Shown here: piece by piece, positions 42,395 through 50,500 of the stretch
Numbering within the stretch: position 1 is the stretch's first letter
How the letters are laid out: each line of letters starts with the position of its first letter
DNA from: JAKALD01 sp963817785
GTDB lineage: Bacteria; Pseudomonadota; Gammaproteobacteria; Burkholderiales; SG8-39
Assembly: GCA_963817785.1 (NCBI GenBank)
Contig: CAWFPL010000003.1
Span: 62,001-126,000 of the forward strand
DNA length: 64,000 bases
Direction: 5' to 3'
The notes under the pieces: model-generated
The model's database searches: none
Seen by the model: the letters and a program-made list of their open reading frames with translations, nothing else
What the model was told of the DNA's origin: nothing
Position numbers and translations under genes: made by a program

Positions 42395-42625
42395 ATGACG
42401 AAAATGATCCAGCTTCGCCACGTCCCCGATGAGCTGCACCGCAAGCTCAAGGCGCGCGCCGCGCTCGAAGGCCTTTCGCTGTCGGATTTTCTGCTGCAGG
42501 AAGTCAGAAAGGTTGCCGCGCGACCGGCGCTCTCCGAGCTTCAGGCGAGGCTTGCCCGCCGTACGCCCGTCGCTACGCCCGAATCGCCGGCCAAGGCCGT
42601 CCGGGCCGGGCGCGAGGCGCGCTGA
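42395..42625 (+). CDS. VapB/FitA-like antitoxin
   Basis: A 76-residue protein: IQLRHVPDELHRKLKARAALEG is a ribbon-helix-helix DNA-binding start (key part RHVPDELHRKLKARAA), followed by SLSDFLLQEV and a disordered C-terminal tail that would bind the toxin. ATG 42395 is used; ATG 42404 is possible and gives MIQLRHVP. Its stop TGA overlaps the CTG that probably starts the toxin gene. It represses its own operon through the palindrome just upstream. Confidence 0.8.
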   Translation: MTKMIQLRHVPDELHRKLKARAALEGLSLSDFLLQEVRKVAARPALSELQARLARRTPVATPESPAKAVRAGREAR

Positions 42626-43017
42626 TCGTTCTGGACGCTTCGGCGGCACTGGGGCTGCTGCTCAATACGCCGGTCGCACCGCGAGTGGCGGCCCGGGTTC
42701 TGGGGCCGCGCGAATCGCTGCACGCGCCGCACCTGATCGACCTTGAAATCGCGCAGGTGCTTCGCCGTTGGGAACGGGCGGGATTGTTGGCCCCGCTGCG
42801 CGGCGAGGAGGCTCTGGAGGATCTGACGGATCTGCCCCTCGAGCGCTATCCGCACCAGCCGCTGTTGGCGCGAATCTGGGATCTGCGTTCGAACGCGACG
42901 GCGTATGACGCGGCCTACCTCGCGCTCGCCGAGGCGCTTGGCGCCACGCTGGTGACCCGCGATGCCGAGCTGGCATCGATTCCGGGGCACGCGGCGAGAG
43001 TCGAGGTGATCGGCTGA
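42622..43017 (+). CDS. VapC-like PIN-domain toxin (probable CTG start)
   Basis: A 131-residue PIN ribonuclease. All four acidic positions are present if the protein begins at 42622: IVLDASAALGLLL (first Asp), HLIDLEIAQVL (Glu), NATAYDAAYLALAE and LVTRDAEL. No ATG, GTG or TTG precedes these residues in this frame; the first normal start, GTG 42685, would remove the first catalytic Asp. CTG 42622 overlaps the antitoxin stop (CTGA), giving translational coupling. The start is thus inferred from protein homology. It converges on the GT9 gene 16 bases away. Confidence 0.72.
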   Translation: MIVLDASAALGLLLNTPVAPRVAARVLGPRESLHAPHLIDLEIAQVLRRWERAGLLAPLRGEEALEDLTDLPLERYPHQPLLARIWDLRSNATAYDAAYLALAEALGATLVTRDAELASIPGHAARVEVIG

Positions 43018-43033
43018 CGCAATCGAGGTCGCC

Positions 43034-44059
43034 TCAGCCGGGCTCGCGTCGCAGGATCGCGGTGAGCGCGCCCGCGACTTGGTCCACGGTGATGTCGCGC
43101 ACCTCCCGGCTCGCCGGCTGCAGCACTTTGTGCCGCACGCCCCAGGGCCGCCAGCGATCCGCCGGCGAATCGCCGAACAGCGCCACGATCGGCTTGCCGA
43201 GCGCGGCGGCGAGGTGCATCGCGCCGCCGTCGGCGCAGACCACCGCGTCGCAGGCCGCGAGCGCGCCGATCAGCTCGGGAAGGCGGAGCGTCGGATAGGC
43301 GACGAGCGGCGCGGCGTGCCCCACGCGCGCCACGATCTCGTTCGCCTTCTCGTCGTCGCCCGGGTGGCGCGGATGGTTCGCCGGCCCCGGCGACCACAGC
43401 AGCAGGCTGCTCGCGCCGTGCTCGGCGTGCAGCCGCTCGATCAGGGCGGCGAAGCGATCGGCCGGCCAGCGCTGCACGGGCCGGCGCGCGCTGACGTGCA
43501 CCGCGATCTTGATCCCCGGCTGCGGCCGAAGCAGGGCACGGACGTGCTCGAGCTCGGCCGGATCGGGCACGACCTTGAGGGGCGGGATCTCGCCCGCGAT
43601 GCCGAACAGCGTGCCGAGCGCGAACACGCGCTCGACTTCGTGCTTGCCCTCGAGCCCGGCGAGAGGCACCGCCCGGTCGAGGGCGAGCGAGGCGACGCTT
43701 GCATCCGAGAAGCCGGCTACGAGCTTCGCGCCCAGCCAGCGCCCGAGCCGCACCAGGCGCGGCGAGAAGCCGGGCGTGGCGAGCAGCACGCAATCGAGCC
43801 CGCGCCGCCGCAGCGACCAGAAGGACGCGAGCCGCGCGCCGAGCGCACCGAGCGCCGACTCGCCCGGCTCCAGATGCTTAAGCTTGGTGTAGGCGACGAC
43901 CTCGTCGAGGTCGGGGTTGCCCGCGAGCACGGGCGCGTTGTAACTGTTGACCAGCGCGCCGAGCCACGCCTGCGGAAGGCGCTGCCGGAGCGCGGCGATG
44001 AGCGGCGTGGTGCAGACCAGGTCGCCGATGTTGTCGCGCCGCACGACCAGGATGCGCAT
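43034..44059 (-). CDS. Family 9 glycosyltransferase (ADP-heptose:LPS heptosyltransferase-like)
   Basis: A 341-residue GT-B enzyme with ILVVRRDNIGDLVCTTPLIAALRQRLPQ at the N-terminus (the RxDNIGD-type motif of WaaF/WaaC/RfaQ proteins, shortened here to VVRRDNIGDLVCTTP), AVHVSARRPVQRWP and VCADGGAMHLAAALGKPIVALFG. It would transfer a heptose, or a related sugar from a nucleotide donor, to the LPS core. It is the most downstream of three minus-strand genes (45307, 44067, 43034). Confidence 0.85.
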   Translation of the reverse strand: MRILVVRRDNIGDLVCTTPLIAALRQRLPQAWLGALVNSYNAPVLAGNPDLDEVVAYTKLKHLEPGESALGALGARLASFWSLRRRGLDCVLLATPGFSPRLVRLGRWLGAKLVAGFSDASVASLALDRAVPLAGLEGKHEVERVFALGTLFGIAGEIPPLKVVPDPAELEHVRALLRPQPGIKIAVHVSARRPVQRWPADRFAALIERLHAEHGASSLLLWSPGPANHPRHPGDDEKANEIVARVGHAAPLVAYPTLRLPELIGALAACDAVVCADGGAMHLAAALGKPIVALFGDSPADRWRPWGVRHKVLQPASREVRDITVDQVAGALTAILRREPG

Positions 44060-44066
44060 GGCGCCC

Positions 44067-45293
44067 TCAGGCCGCGGGCTTGCTTCGGCCCTGTCCCCAG
44101 GCGAGCAGCGCGCCCACGACGCCCCAGTAGAGGAGCGAGTTCTGGCGCACCCAGAGCACGTCGGTCATGTTGCGCACCAGCATCCCCGCGACCACCGCGA
44201 TCAGGGCAGCCCCGCATGCGGCGGCGATCTGGTCCGGGCCGCGGGCGAGCTTCCAGCCCTGCCAGGCTGTGGCGGCGAGCAGCAGGACGAGGAGCGCCAT
44301 CCCGGGCACGCCCAGCTCCACGCCGGCCTCGAGCAGCACGTTGTGCGCGTGCCACAACAGGTTTTCGTGATAGCGGTTGGGAAACTCCGCCTGCAGAATG
44401 TGACGCTCGATGCCCCGGCCGAACCCCAATCCGGTCACGGGGCGCCGCTCGATCATCCGGATCGCCGCGCCCCACACGTCGAAGCGCGGATCCTTTACGA
44501 GCGTTCTCTCTACGTGCGGGCCGAAGCGCTCCTGCTGCACGGCGATCATAACGACGATGCCGCCGGCGAGGATGGCGAGCGCGCCCAGCCCGGCCGCCAC
44601 TTTCGCGCGCGTGCCGAGGGGGCGACCGAGGCGCGGCAGCAGCAGCGCGCCGATGATGATGAGCTCGACGCTGAAGCCGATCCACACGGTCCGGTTGAGC
44701 GTGGTGAAGGCGGAGAGGGAGAAGAGAGCGGCCAAGGCGAGCGCGGCGGCGCCAAGACCGCGCGGCATCCCGAGCTTCCGGCTCAGCCAGGCGCCGGCGA
44801 GCGCGCCGGGCATCAGGGTGAGCAGCGCGCTCGATCGGTCGCCCGGACCCACCCACAGGTCGAGCGCGCGAATCTCGTGCGCCGAGAACCAGAACTGGTA
44901 GATCCCGACCGCGCAAACGCCGGCCGCGCCGATCGAGAGCGCCGCCAGGAACGCCCTCGGAGCGTTACGCGCCTGGGCCGCGACGTAGCACAGCCAGAAG
45001 GCGATCGAGGTATAGACAACCTCGTTCTTGAATTCCTTCAGCGAGCGCGCAGGATCGATGGACCACCTGATCGACAGCGCCGCCCACGCCGCCCACAGCG
45101 CGAAGGGCAGCAGCAGCCACGGCAGCGCGCGTACCTGCGAAGGCGCGCCGCCCGCCCGGCCGCGCGCGAGCGCGAGCGCCGCCAGCGCGCTCCCGGCAAC
45201 CAGGAGCAGCAAGCGCAAGGCGACGGTGTGCGCGAACAGGTTCGCCGCGAGGAACAGCGCGGCGCACCAGGCGGCGAGCGAAAGCGGATTCAT
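44067..45293 (-). CDS. waaL: O-antigen ligase family protein (WaaL/Wzy_C)
   Basis: A 408-residue inner-membrane protein with ten or more hydrophobic helices and a periplasmic loop (VERTLVKDPRFDVWGAAIRMIERRPVTGLGFGRGIER, key part GLGFGRGIERHIL and HNVLLEAGVELG) typical of the Wzy_C family. The expected Arg- and His-containing loop (NRTVWIG; WHAHN) is present. WaaL moves finished O-antigen from undecaprenyl diphosphate to the lipid A-core in the periplasm. It lies eight bases upstream of the GT9 gene. A polymerase (Wzy) cannot be excluded, since both share this domain; the core-region position favours the ligase. Confidence 0.8.
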   Translation of the reverse strand: MNPLSLAAWCAALFLAANLFAHTVALRLLLLVAGSALAALALARGRAGGAPSQVRALPWLLLPFALWAAWAALSIRWSIDPARSLKEFKNEVVYTSIAFWLCYVAAQARNAPRAFLAALSIGAAGVCAVGIYQFWFSAHEIRALDLWVGPGDRSSALLTLMPGALAGAWLSRKLGMPRGLGAAALALAALFSLSAFTTLNRTVWIGFSVELIIIGALLLPRLGRPLGTRAKVAAGLGALAILAGGIVVMIAVQQERFGPHVERTLVKDPRFDVWGAAIRMIERRPVTGLGFGRGIERHILQAEFPNRYHENLLWHAHNVLLEAGVELGVPGMALLVLLLAATAWQGWKLARGPDQIAAACGAALIAVVAGMLVRNMTDVLWVRQNSLLYWGVVGALLAWGQGRSKPAA

Positions 45294-45306
45294 CGGAAAG
45301 CGCGGA

Positions 45307-46257
45307 TCATACAGCGGGCCGCCGCGCCTGCGGCCCCAGCAACTCGAGGAGCCGGCGCGCGCGCACGCCGTAGGTATGGCGCTTCAGCACCTGGCGGTGC
45401 AGGCTCTCGGCCCGCGTGCGCAGCTCGTCGAAGCGCCGCACGTAGTGCGCGATCTTTTGCGCGCAGCCCTCCGCGTCGCGAAAGAAATCGCAGCTTTCCT
45501 CGGCAAATGTCTCCGGGATGGTGCGGCGCCAGTCGGTCAGCAGGAAGCCGCCCGCCGCCGGGATGCCGAACGCGCGCTCGGGCAGGCCCCACGAGGGGTT
45601 GCCGGGCAGGTCGCACATGGCGCCGTAATTGAGATTGATCTTGCTGCCACGGATGAGCGCGAGCTGCTCGTCGACTCCGACTTGCCGCGCTACCGTGTCC
45701 ACGATGCAGATGCGCAGCGCCTCCCCCCTCGCCCTCAGCTTGTCCTGCAGCGCCCCCAGAAACGCCAGCCGCTCCCGGCAGGCGCGCCGCTTCGCATTGC
45801 CGAGCGCCCCGACGAAGCATACGTCGTGCTGGTAGCTCGCGGGATCGCGCAGGCTCGGCAGATCGGTGCCCGCGTAGTACTCCGGGCGCGCGGCGTTGGG
45901 AAAGTAGACCGCCTCGTTCCTCGAGAACCACTGCGCGCTCTGCATGGAGTGGGCGAGGTAGAGGTCCGCCGGCTTCAGCAGGCGCAGCAGCCACTGCCGG
46001 CGGCGCTTCATGCCCACGTTCCAGGGCGCGTCGCGGTTCCAGAACACGTAGGGGATGCCGCGGCGGCGCAGCGCGCCGAGCAGGCGCAGGAATGCCGCGG
46101 GGAACTTGATCTCCGTGAACAGGTTGCCGTAGTAGGCGCTGCAGCCGTCCAGCTGCCCGCGCGCGGCCCTGAAGTCGTCCACGCATACGAGTTCGCTGCC
46201 GGCCGCGCGCAGCGCGACGACCAGCGGGTTGTTCGGGGAATGAAACGTCAGGAGCAT
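45307..46257 (-). CDS. CgeB-like glycosyltransferase (family 1 type)
   Basis: A 316-residue transferase with VFWNRDAPWN, YLAHSMQSAQWF, FFPNAARPEYY-like segment (VYFPNAARPEYY), VCFVGALGNAKR and the C-terminal SWGLPERAFGIPAAGGFLLTDW, which is the donor-binding motif of the CgeB/Glyco_trans_1_2 group. It probably adds a sugar to the LPS core. ATG 46257 (MLLTFHSPN) was chosen; the open frame to 46371 is not protein-like. It is divergent from the GT4 gene at 46401, with a GC-rich 143-base gap. Confidence 0.75.
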   Translation of the reverse strand: MLLTFHSPNNPLVVALRAAGSELVCVDDFRAARGQLDGCSAYYGNLFTEIKFPAAFLRLLGALRRRGIPYVFWNRDAPWNVGMKRRRQWLLRLLKPADLYLAHSMQSAQWFSRNEAVYFPNAARPEYYAGTDLPSLRDPASYQHDVCFVGALGNAKRRACRERLAFLGALQDKLRARGEALRICIVDTVARQVGVDEQLALIRGSKINLNYGAMCDLPGNPSWGLPERAFGIPAAGGFLLTDWRRTIPETFAEESCDFFRDAEGCAQKIAHYVRRFDELRTRAESLHRQVLKRHTYGVRARRLLELLGPQARRPAV

Positions 46258-46400
46258 TCCGTCATCCGTCGGCGGGGCGCGTGCGACCGGATTGTACGGG
46301 CCCGCCCGCGTAGCGCGAGCGGGAAGCGGCCGCCAACGGCGTTTCGCGTTCGGGCGCGGAATCGGGGACAATCGACCGCTGTCCGCCCGACCGGGAATCG

Positions 46401-47522
46401 ATGACCGACTCCAAACTCCAGATCGTGCACACCGAATCCTCCCGTGGCTGGGGCGGCCAGGAGATCCGCGTGCTCACTGAGGCGCGCGGCCTGATGCGCC
46501 GCGGCCACCGGGTGCGCGTGGTGTGCGTGCCGGATTCGAACATCCTGCGCGCGGCGCCGGGCTATGGCCTGGAGGCGCTCGCGCTGCCGATCGAGCGCAA
46601 GCGGCTCGGTCCGCTGCTCTCGCTCAGGCGCTGGCTTGCCCGCGAGGGCGGGAAGATCGACGTCCTCAACACCCACAGCTCGACCGACTCGTGGCTCGCC
46701 GCGCTCGCCTGCGCGAGCCTTGGCGACGCACCGCCGATCGTGCGCACCCGGCACGTCTCCTCGCCGATCGGCCGCGGCCGCGCCACGTTCTGGCTCTACC
46801 AGCGCGCCGCGCGTCACGTCGTGACCACCGGGGAAGCGCTGCGCGAGCAGCTCATCCGCGACAACCGGTTCGCGCCGGACTCGATCACCTCGGTGCCCAC
46901 CGGGATCGACCTGGAACGCTTCCAGCCGCGCGATCGGGAGGACGCGCGGCGGGTGCTCAGTCTGCCGCGCGAGGTGCCGCTGGTGGGGATCCTCGCCACG
47001 CTGCGCAGCTGGAAGGGGCACGCCTACCTGTTCGAGGCGCTGGCACAGTTGCGCTCGCGCTACCCCGCGGTGCGCGTGCTCGTGATCGGCGAGGGTCCCA
47101 ACCGGGCCAGGCTCGAAGCGCGCGTCGCCGAGCTGCGCATCGGCGATCGCGTGGATTTCGTCGGCCAGCGCGACTATCCCGAGTTCTGGCTCAACGCGCT
47201 CGACGCGTTCGTGCTGCCGTCCTACGGCGACGAAGGCATCTCGCAGGCGCTGCAGCAGGCGATGGCCTGCGCCCTGCCGGTCGTCACCACGCCGATCGGC
47301 GGCCATGCCGAGGTCGTGCGCGACGGCGAGACCGGGCTGCTGGTGCCGCCGCGCAACGCCGCGGTGCTCGCCGAGGCGATCCAGCGCCTGCTCGCCGACG
47401 AGGCGCTGCGCGCGCGGCTCGGCGAGGCCGCGCACCGCTTCGCCGTGGAGCATTGCGGGGAGGGGGCGATGCTGGACCGCATGGAAGCGCTGTTCCGCCG
47501 CTACGCGCGGCGCGCGGCGTGA
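46401..47522 (+). CDS. Family 4 glycosyltransferase
   Basis: A 373-residue GT-B enzyme: IVHTESSRGWGGQEIRVLTEARG (acceptor-side signature, key part SRGWGGQEIRVL), PTGIDLERFQP, VGILATLRSWKGHAYLF and the C-terminal PSYGDEGISQALQQAMACALPVVTTPIGG with the ExxxxxxxE donor motif. It uses a nucleotide sugar in the cytoplasm, probably for core assembly. The ATG at 46401 is the natural start. Its stop overlaps the GTG of the GT9 gene by four bases (GTGA). Confidence 0.85.
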   Translation: MTDSKLQIVHTESSRGWGGQEIRVLTEARGLMRRGHRVRVVCVPDSNILRAAPGYGLEALALPIERKRLGPLLSLRRWLAREGGKIDVLNTHSSTDSWLAALACASLGDAPPIVRTRHVSSPIGRGRATFWLYQRAARHVVTTGEALREQLIRDNRFAPDSITSVPTGIDLERFQPRDREDARRVLSLPREVPLVGILATLRSWKGHAYLFEALAQLRSRYPAVRVLVIGEGPNRARLEARVAELRIGDRVDFVGQRDYPEFWLNALDAFVLPSYGDEGISQALQQAMACALPVVTTPIGGHAEVVRDGETGLLVPPRNAAVLAEAIQRLLADEALRARLGEAAHRFAVEHCGEGAMLDRMEALFRRYARRAA

Positions 47523-48634
47523 CCAGCCGGCGCTTCGCGGTCCGCGCCGCGGTGACGGCGTGGGCCGCGTGGCACACGCTGCTGCGCGTGCTGCGCGGCC
47601 GGCGCGATCCGGCGGCCGAGCCGCGGCGCATCCTGATCGCGCACCACCTGCTGCTCGGCGACACGCTGATGCTGACCGGCCTGCTGAAGAAGCTGCGGCT
47701 GAAGTACCCGCGCGCCGAGATCGTCATGACGGTGCCGCGCGCGTTCGCGCCGCTGTATGCCGGGCGGCCTTACGGCGTCGAGGCGATCGCGTTCGATCCG
47801 CGCGAGCTCTCGGACCTGCGCGCGCTGCGCCGGCGGCGCGGCTTCGATCTGGCGCTCCTGCCGGCGGAGAACCGCTACAGCTGGCTCGCGCGCGCGCTCG
47901 ACAGCGACGCCATCGTCGCCTTCGAAGACCGGCGCGCGAAGCCCGGCAACTGGCTGGTGACCGGGTGGCGGCGCTACCCGGACCAGCCGAGCGCGCTCGT
48001 CGACATCTTCGCCGGGCTGGCCGACGGCGTGCCGCCCCCGCCCTACGACCCGGCCGAATGGCCGGCGCCCCCATGCGCGCCGTTCGCGCAGCCGCCGCGG
48101 CCTTACTGCGTGCTGCACCTCGGTGCGCGCAATCCCAACCGCCTCTGGAACCCGCTGCATTGGCGTGCCGTCGCGGACTGGGCTCGGGCGCGCGGCCTGA
48201 CGGTCGTGTTGAGCGCGGGGCCCGGCGAGCAAGCGCTGGTCGGCGAAGTGGACCCCGGACATGTCCACCCCGCCTTCGCCGGCACGCTCGACCTGGCGCA
48301 ACTGTGGCGGCTGCTGCTCGGCGCGTCCTTCGCGGTCTGTCCGGATACCGGCATCGCGCATATGGCGGCGGTGACCGGCACGCCGCTGGTCGAGCTGTTC
48401 GGGCAGGGCTCCCCACTGGTGACGGGGCCAGGCGCGTTCTGGAGCCGCAACCGCTTCGCGGCGGTCTGGGAAGAAGACATTGCCTGTCGCGACCAGAACC
48501 GGCTGTTCGAGCGCACGCTCCCGTGGGTGCGACGCTGCGCGCGCGGCCCGGAAGAATGCGCCAATCCGGTGTGCATGCACGTCCTCGGCGCGGAGCGCGT
48601 GCTGCAAGCGCTCGAGCGCCTCACGGCCGCGTGA
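47519..48634 (+). CDS. Family 9 glycosyltransferase (heptosyltransferase-like)
   Basis: A 371-residue GT9 protein: RRILIAHHLLLGDTLMLTGLLKKL, VLHLGARNPNRLWNP and VCPDTGIAHMAAVTGTPLVELFG (the donor-site pattern of heptosyltransferases). The C-terminal region has several Cys (IACRDQNRLF, RRCARGPEECANPVCMHVL), an ending common in a subgroup of GT9 enzymes. The start is GTG 47519, overlapping the GT4 stop; an open frame reaching back to 46523 runs inside that gene. It probably adds a core sugar. Confidence 0.82.
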   Translation: MTSRRFAVRAAVTAWAAWHTLLRVLRGRRDPAAEPRRILIAHHLLLGDTLMLTGLLKKLRLKYPRAEIVMTVPRAFAPLYAGRPYGVEAIAFDPRELSDLRALRRRRGFDLALLPAENRYSWLARALDSDAIVAFEDRRAKPGNWLVTGWRRYPDQPSALVDIFAGLADGVPPPPYDPAEWPAPPCAPFAQPPRPYCVLHLGARNPNRLWNPLHWRAVADWARARGLTVVLSAGPGEQALVGEVDPGHVHPAFAGTLDLAQLWRLLLGASFAVCPDTGIAHMAAVTGTPLVELFGQGSPLVTGPGAFWSRNRFAAVWEEDIACRDQNRLFERTLPWVRRCARGPEECANPVCMHVLGAERVLQALERLTAA

Positions 48635-48643
48635 AGCGCCGCC

Positions 48644-49822
48644 ATGGGCAGCGGCGCCTTCAGCCTCGCGCAAATTAACCTGCACCCCCAGTTTGGCGGC
48701 GGCGAGGTGTTCACGCGGTCGCTGGCCGAGGCGGTGGCCGCGCTCGGTGGACGCACGCTCCTGGTCACGCATCCGACAGCGAGCTACTGGGATACGCTGC
48801 GCCTGCCGGCGACCGAGCGCCTGCACGCGGCGCGCCTCGAGCAGGCGCTCGCGCTACTGCCGCCGGGCGTCCCGCTTGTCACCCACGCGCCCCTGCCGCT
48901 GCCGCTCGCCGCGCGCGAGGCAACGGGGCGGGCGCTGATCGCGATCGTGCACATGCCGTTTGGCCTGTACTACGGCGAGGCGCTCGAGACCTATCGCAGC
49001 CGCTATCACCTGCTCGTGCCGGTCTCGGAATACGTGCGCACGACGCTCGCGGCGGCGGGGCTCGCGCCCTATGCCGAGCCGCTGCTCGGCTGCGCCGACC
49101 TCGAGCGGCTCTCGATAGTGGCGGCCGCGCAGCCCGGCGCGATTCGCCGCCGCTCCGAGTACGAGTGGGACCGCAGGAAGGTCCGTGATCGGCTGCTCGG
49201 CGCGTCCGAGCCGCTCTGGTCGCGCGCGCGCGCGAAGCCCGCGTACCGCAAGCGCGCGGGGCTCACGCTCGGCATCGTCTCGCGCCTTGCCCCGATCAAG
49301 CAGTTCCCGAAGCTGTTCTCGCTCATCGCCGCGCGCATCGCCGCGACGCCGGGGGTGCACCTCGAGATCTTCGGCGCGGGCGGCTATGCGTCGGTGCGCG
49401 ACCTGCGCCGCGCGCTCGCGCCGCTCGCGGGGCGCGCGCGCTTCTGGGGCCACCAGCCCGATGTCGCCGCGGTCTATCGCGGGATCGACGTGCTGCTCAC
49501 CGGCTTGCCCGAGCGGGAGGCGCTTGGCCTCAACGTCATCGAGGCGCAGGCCTGCGGGGTGCCGGTGCTCGCGGTCGCGGCGCCGCCCTTCACCGAGACC
49601 GTGCTCGAAGGCCGAACGGGCTTCTTTTACCGCGATCCGCGCGCCGATGGCGGTGACGACTTCGAGCGCGTGCTGGGCAGGCTGGTCGCGGGCGCGGCGG
49701 CCGGCGCGCTGCCCGACCCGCGCGCCGCGAGTGAGCATCTCGAGCGCTTCTCCAGGTCCGCGTTCCAGGCGCGCGTCGCGCGGCTGCTCGGGGCGATCGC
49801 CCGTTGTGCGCCTCGCGCCTGA
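48644..49822 (+). CDS. Family 4 glycosyltransferase
   Basis: A 392-residue GT4-type enzyme: INLHPQFGGGEVFTRSLAEAV (acceptor side), PVSEYVRTTL, LGIVSRLAPIKQFPKLFSLIA, ARFWGHQPDVAAVYRGIDVLLTGLPEREALGLNVIEAQACG (donor-binding end, key part EREALGLNVIEAQACG). It uses a nucleotide sugar for core or O-antigen assembly. ATG 48644 lies ten bases after the GT9 stop, so these three plus-strand genes (46401-49822) form one unit. The following oxidoreductase operon has its own promoter signals. Confidence 0.83.
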   Translation: MGSGAFSLAQINLHPQFGGGEVFTRSLAEAVAALGGRTLLVTHPTASYWDTLRLPATERLHAARLEQALALLPPGVPLVTHAPLPLPLAAREATGRALIAIVHMPFGLYYGEALETYRSRYHLLVPVSEYVRTTLAAAGLAPYAEPLLGCADLERLSIVAAAQPGAIRRRSEYEWDRRKVRDRLLGASEPLWSRARAKPAYRKRAGLTLGIVSRLAPIKQFPKLFSLIAARIAATPGVHLEIFGAGGYASVRDLRRALAPLAGRARFWGHQPDVAAVYRGIDVLLTGLPEREALGLNVIEAQACGVPVLAVAAPPFTETVLEGRTGFFYRDPRADGGDDFERVLGRLVAGAAAGALPDPRAASEHLERFSRSAFQARVARLLGAIARCAPRA

Positions 49823-49838
49823 GGCCCTGCGCCCTGCA

Positions 49839-49852
49839 TTGACCGAGGTCAA
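49839..49852. promoter_or_regulatory. FNR/CRP-type palindrome upstream of the oxidoreductase operon
   Basis: TTGACCGAGGTCAA is a perfect palindrome of the form TTGAC-N4-GTCAA, close to the FNR/DNR box TTGAT-N4-ATCAA. A -10-like TATTAA lies at 49875-49880; a start site about seven bases after it (near 49887) would put the palindrome centre (49845.5) at -41.5, the place of a class II activator. The oxygen-sensitive enzyme encoded downstream fits anaerobic activation. Confidence 0.6.
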
Positions 49853-49909
49853 TACGTGGCCGCCTCGGCCGCGCTATTAAGGGGAGCATCAGCGAGCGGC
49901 GAGGAGCCG

Positions 49910-50500
49910 ATGTTCCAGGTACGCATTCACGGGCGCGGCGGCCAGGGCGTGGTGACCGCCGCGGAGATGCTGTCGATCGCGGCGTTTCGCGAGGGCCGGT
50001 TCGCGCAGGCGTTCCCGAGCTTCGGCTCGGAGCGCACCGGCGCTCCGGTGGTCGCCTACTGCCGCCTCGACGACAAGGAGATCCGGCTGCGCGAGCCGAT
50101 CCTCGAGCCCGACGCGCTGGTGATCCAGGACCCGACGCTGCTGCACCAGGTGGACCTGTTCGCCGGCCTGGCGCCCGACGGCTACATGCTGATCAACACC
50201 AGCCGCGACTTCGAGGCGCTCGGCCTGGGCGAGTTCGTGCGCGGGTTCCGCGCCGAGCGTCTGTGCACGGTGCCGGCGACCGAGATCGCCCTGAAGCACG
50301 TCGGCCGGCCGCTGCCGAACGCGGCGCTGCTCGGCGGGTTCGCGGCCCTCACGCGCCGCGTCTCGCTCGATTCGGTGGCGGCCGCCATCCGCGACAAGTT
50401 CTCCGGCAAGGTCGCCGAAGGCAACGTCGCGGCGGCCGCCGAAGCCTACGCGTTCGTGCGCACCGAGATGCGGACCCTCGCCCATGCTGAAGCAGATTGA
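49910..50500 (+). CDS. 2-oxoacid:acceptor oxidoreductase, gamma subunit
   Basis: A 196-residue protein beginning FQVRIHGRGGQGVVTAAEML, the coenzyme A-binding gamma domain of pyruvate/2-oxoacid:ferredoxin oxidoreductases, with FPSFGSERTGAPVVAYCR and NAALLGGFAAL. ATG 49910 has a strong ribosome site (GAGGAG at 49901-49906), better than an upstream start at 49856. It overlaps the alpha gene by 17 bases. The four-gene order is gamma, alpha, beta, flavoprotein. Phenylglyoxylate- and pyruvate-type enzymes have similar gene sets, so the substrate is not decided. Confidence 0.88.
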   Translation: MFQVRIHGRGGQGVVTAAEMLSIAAFREGRFAQAFPSFGSERTGAPVVAYCRLDDKEIRLREPILEPDALVIQDPTLLHQVDLFAGLAPDGYMLINTSRDFEALGLGEFVRGFRAERLCTVPATEIALKHVGRPLPNAALLGGFAALTRRVSLDSVAAAIRDKFSGKVAEGNVAAAAEAYAFVRTEMRTLAHAEAD

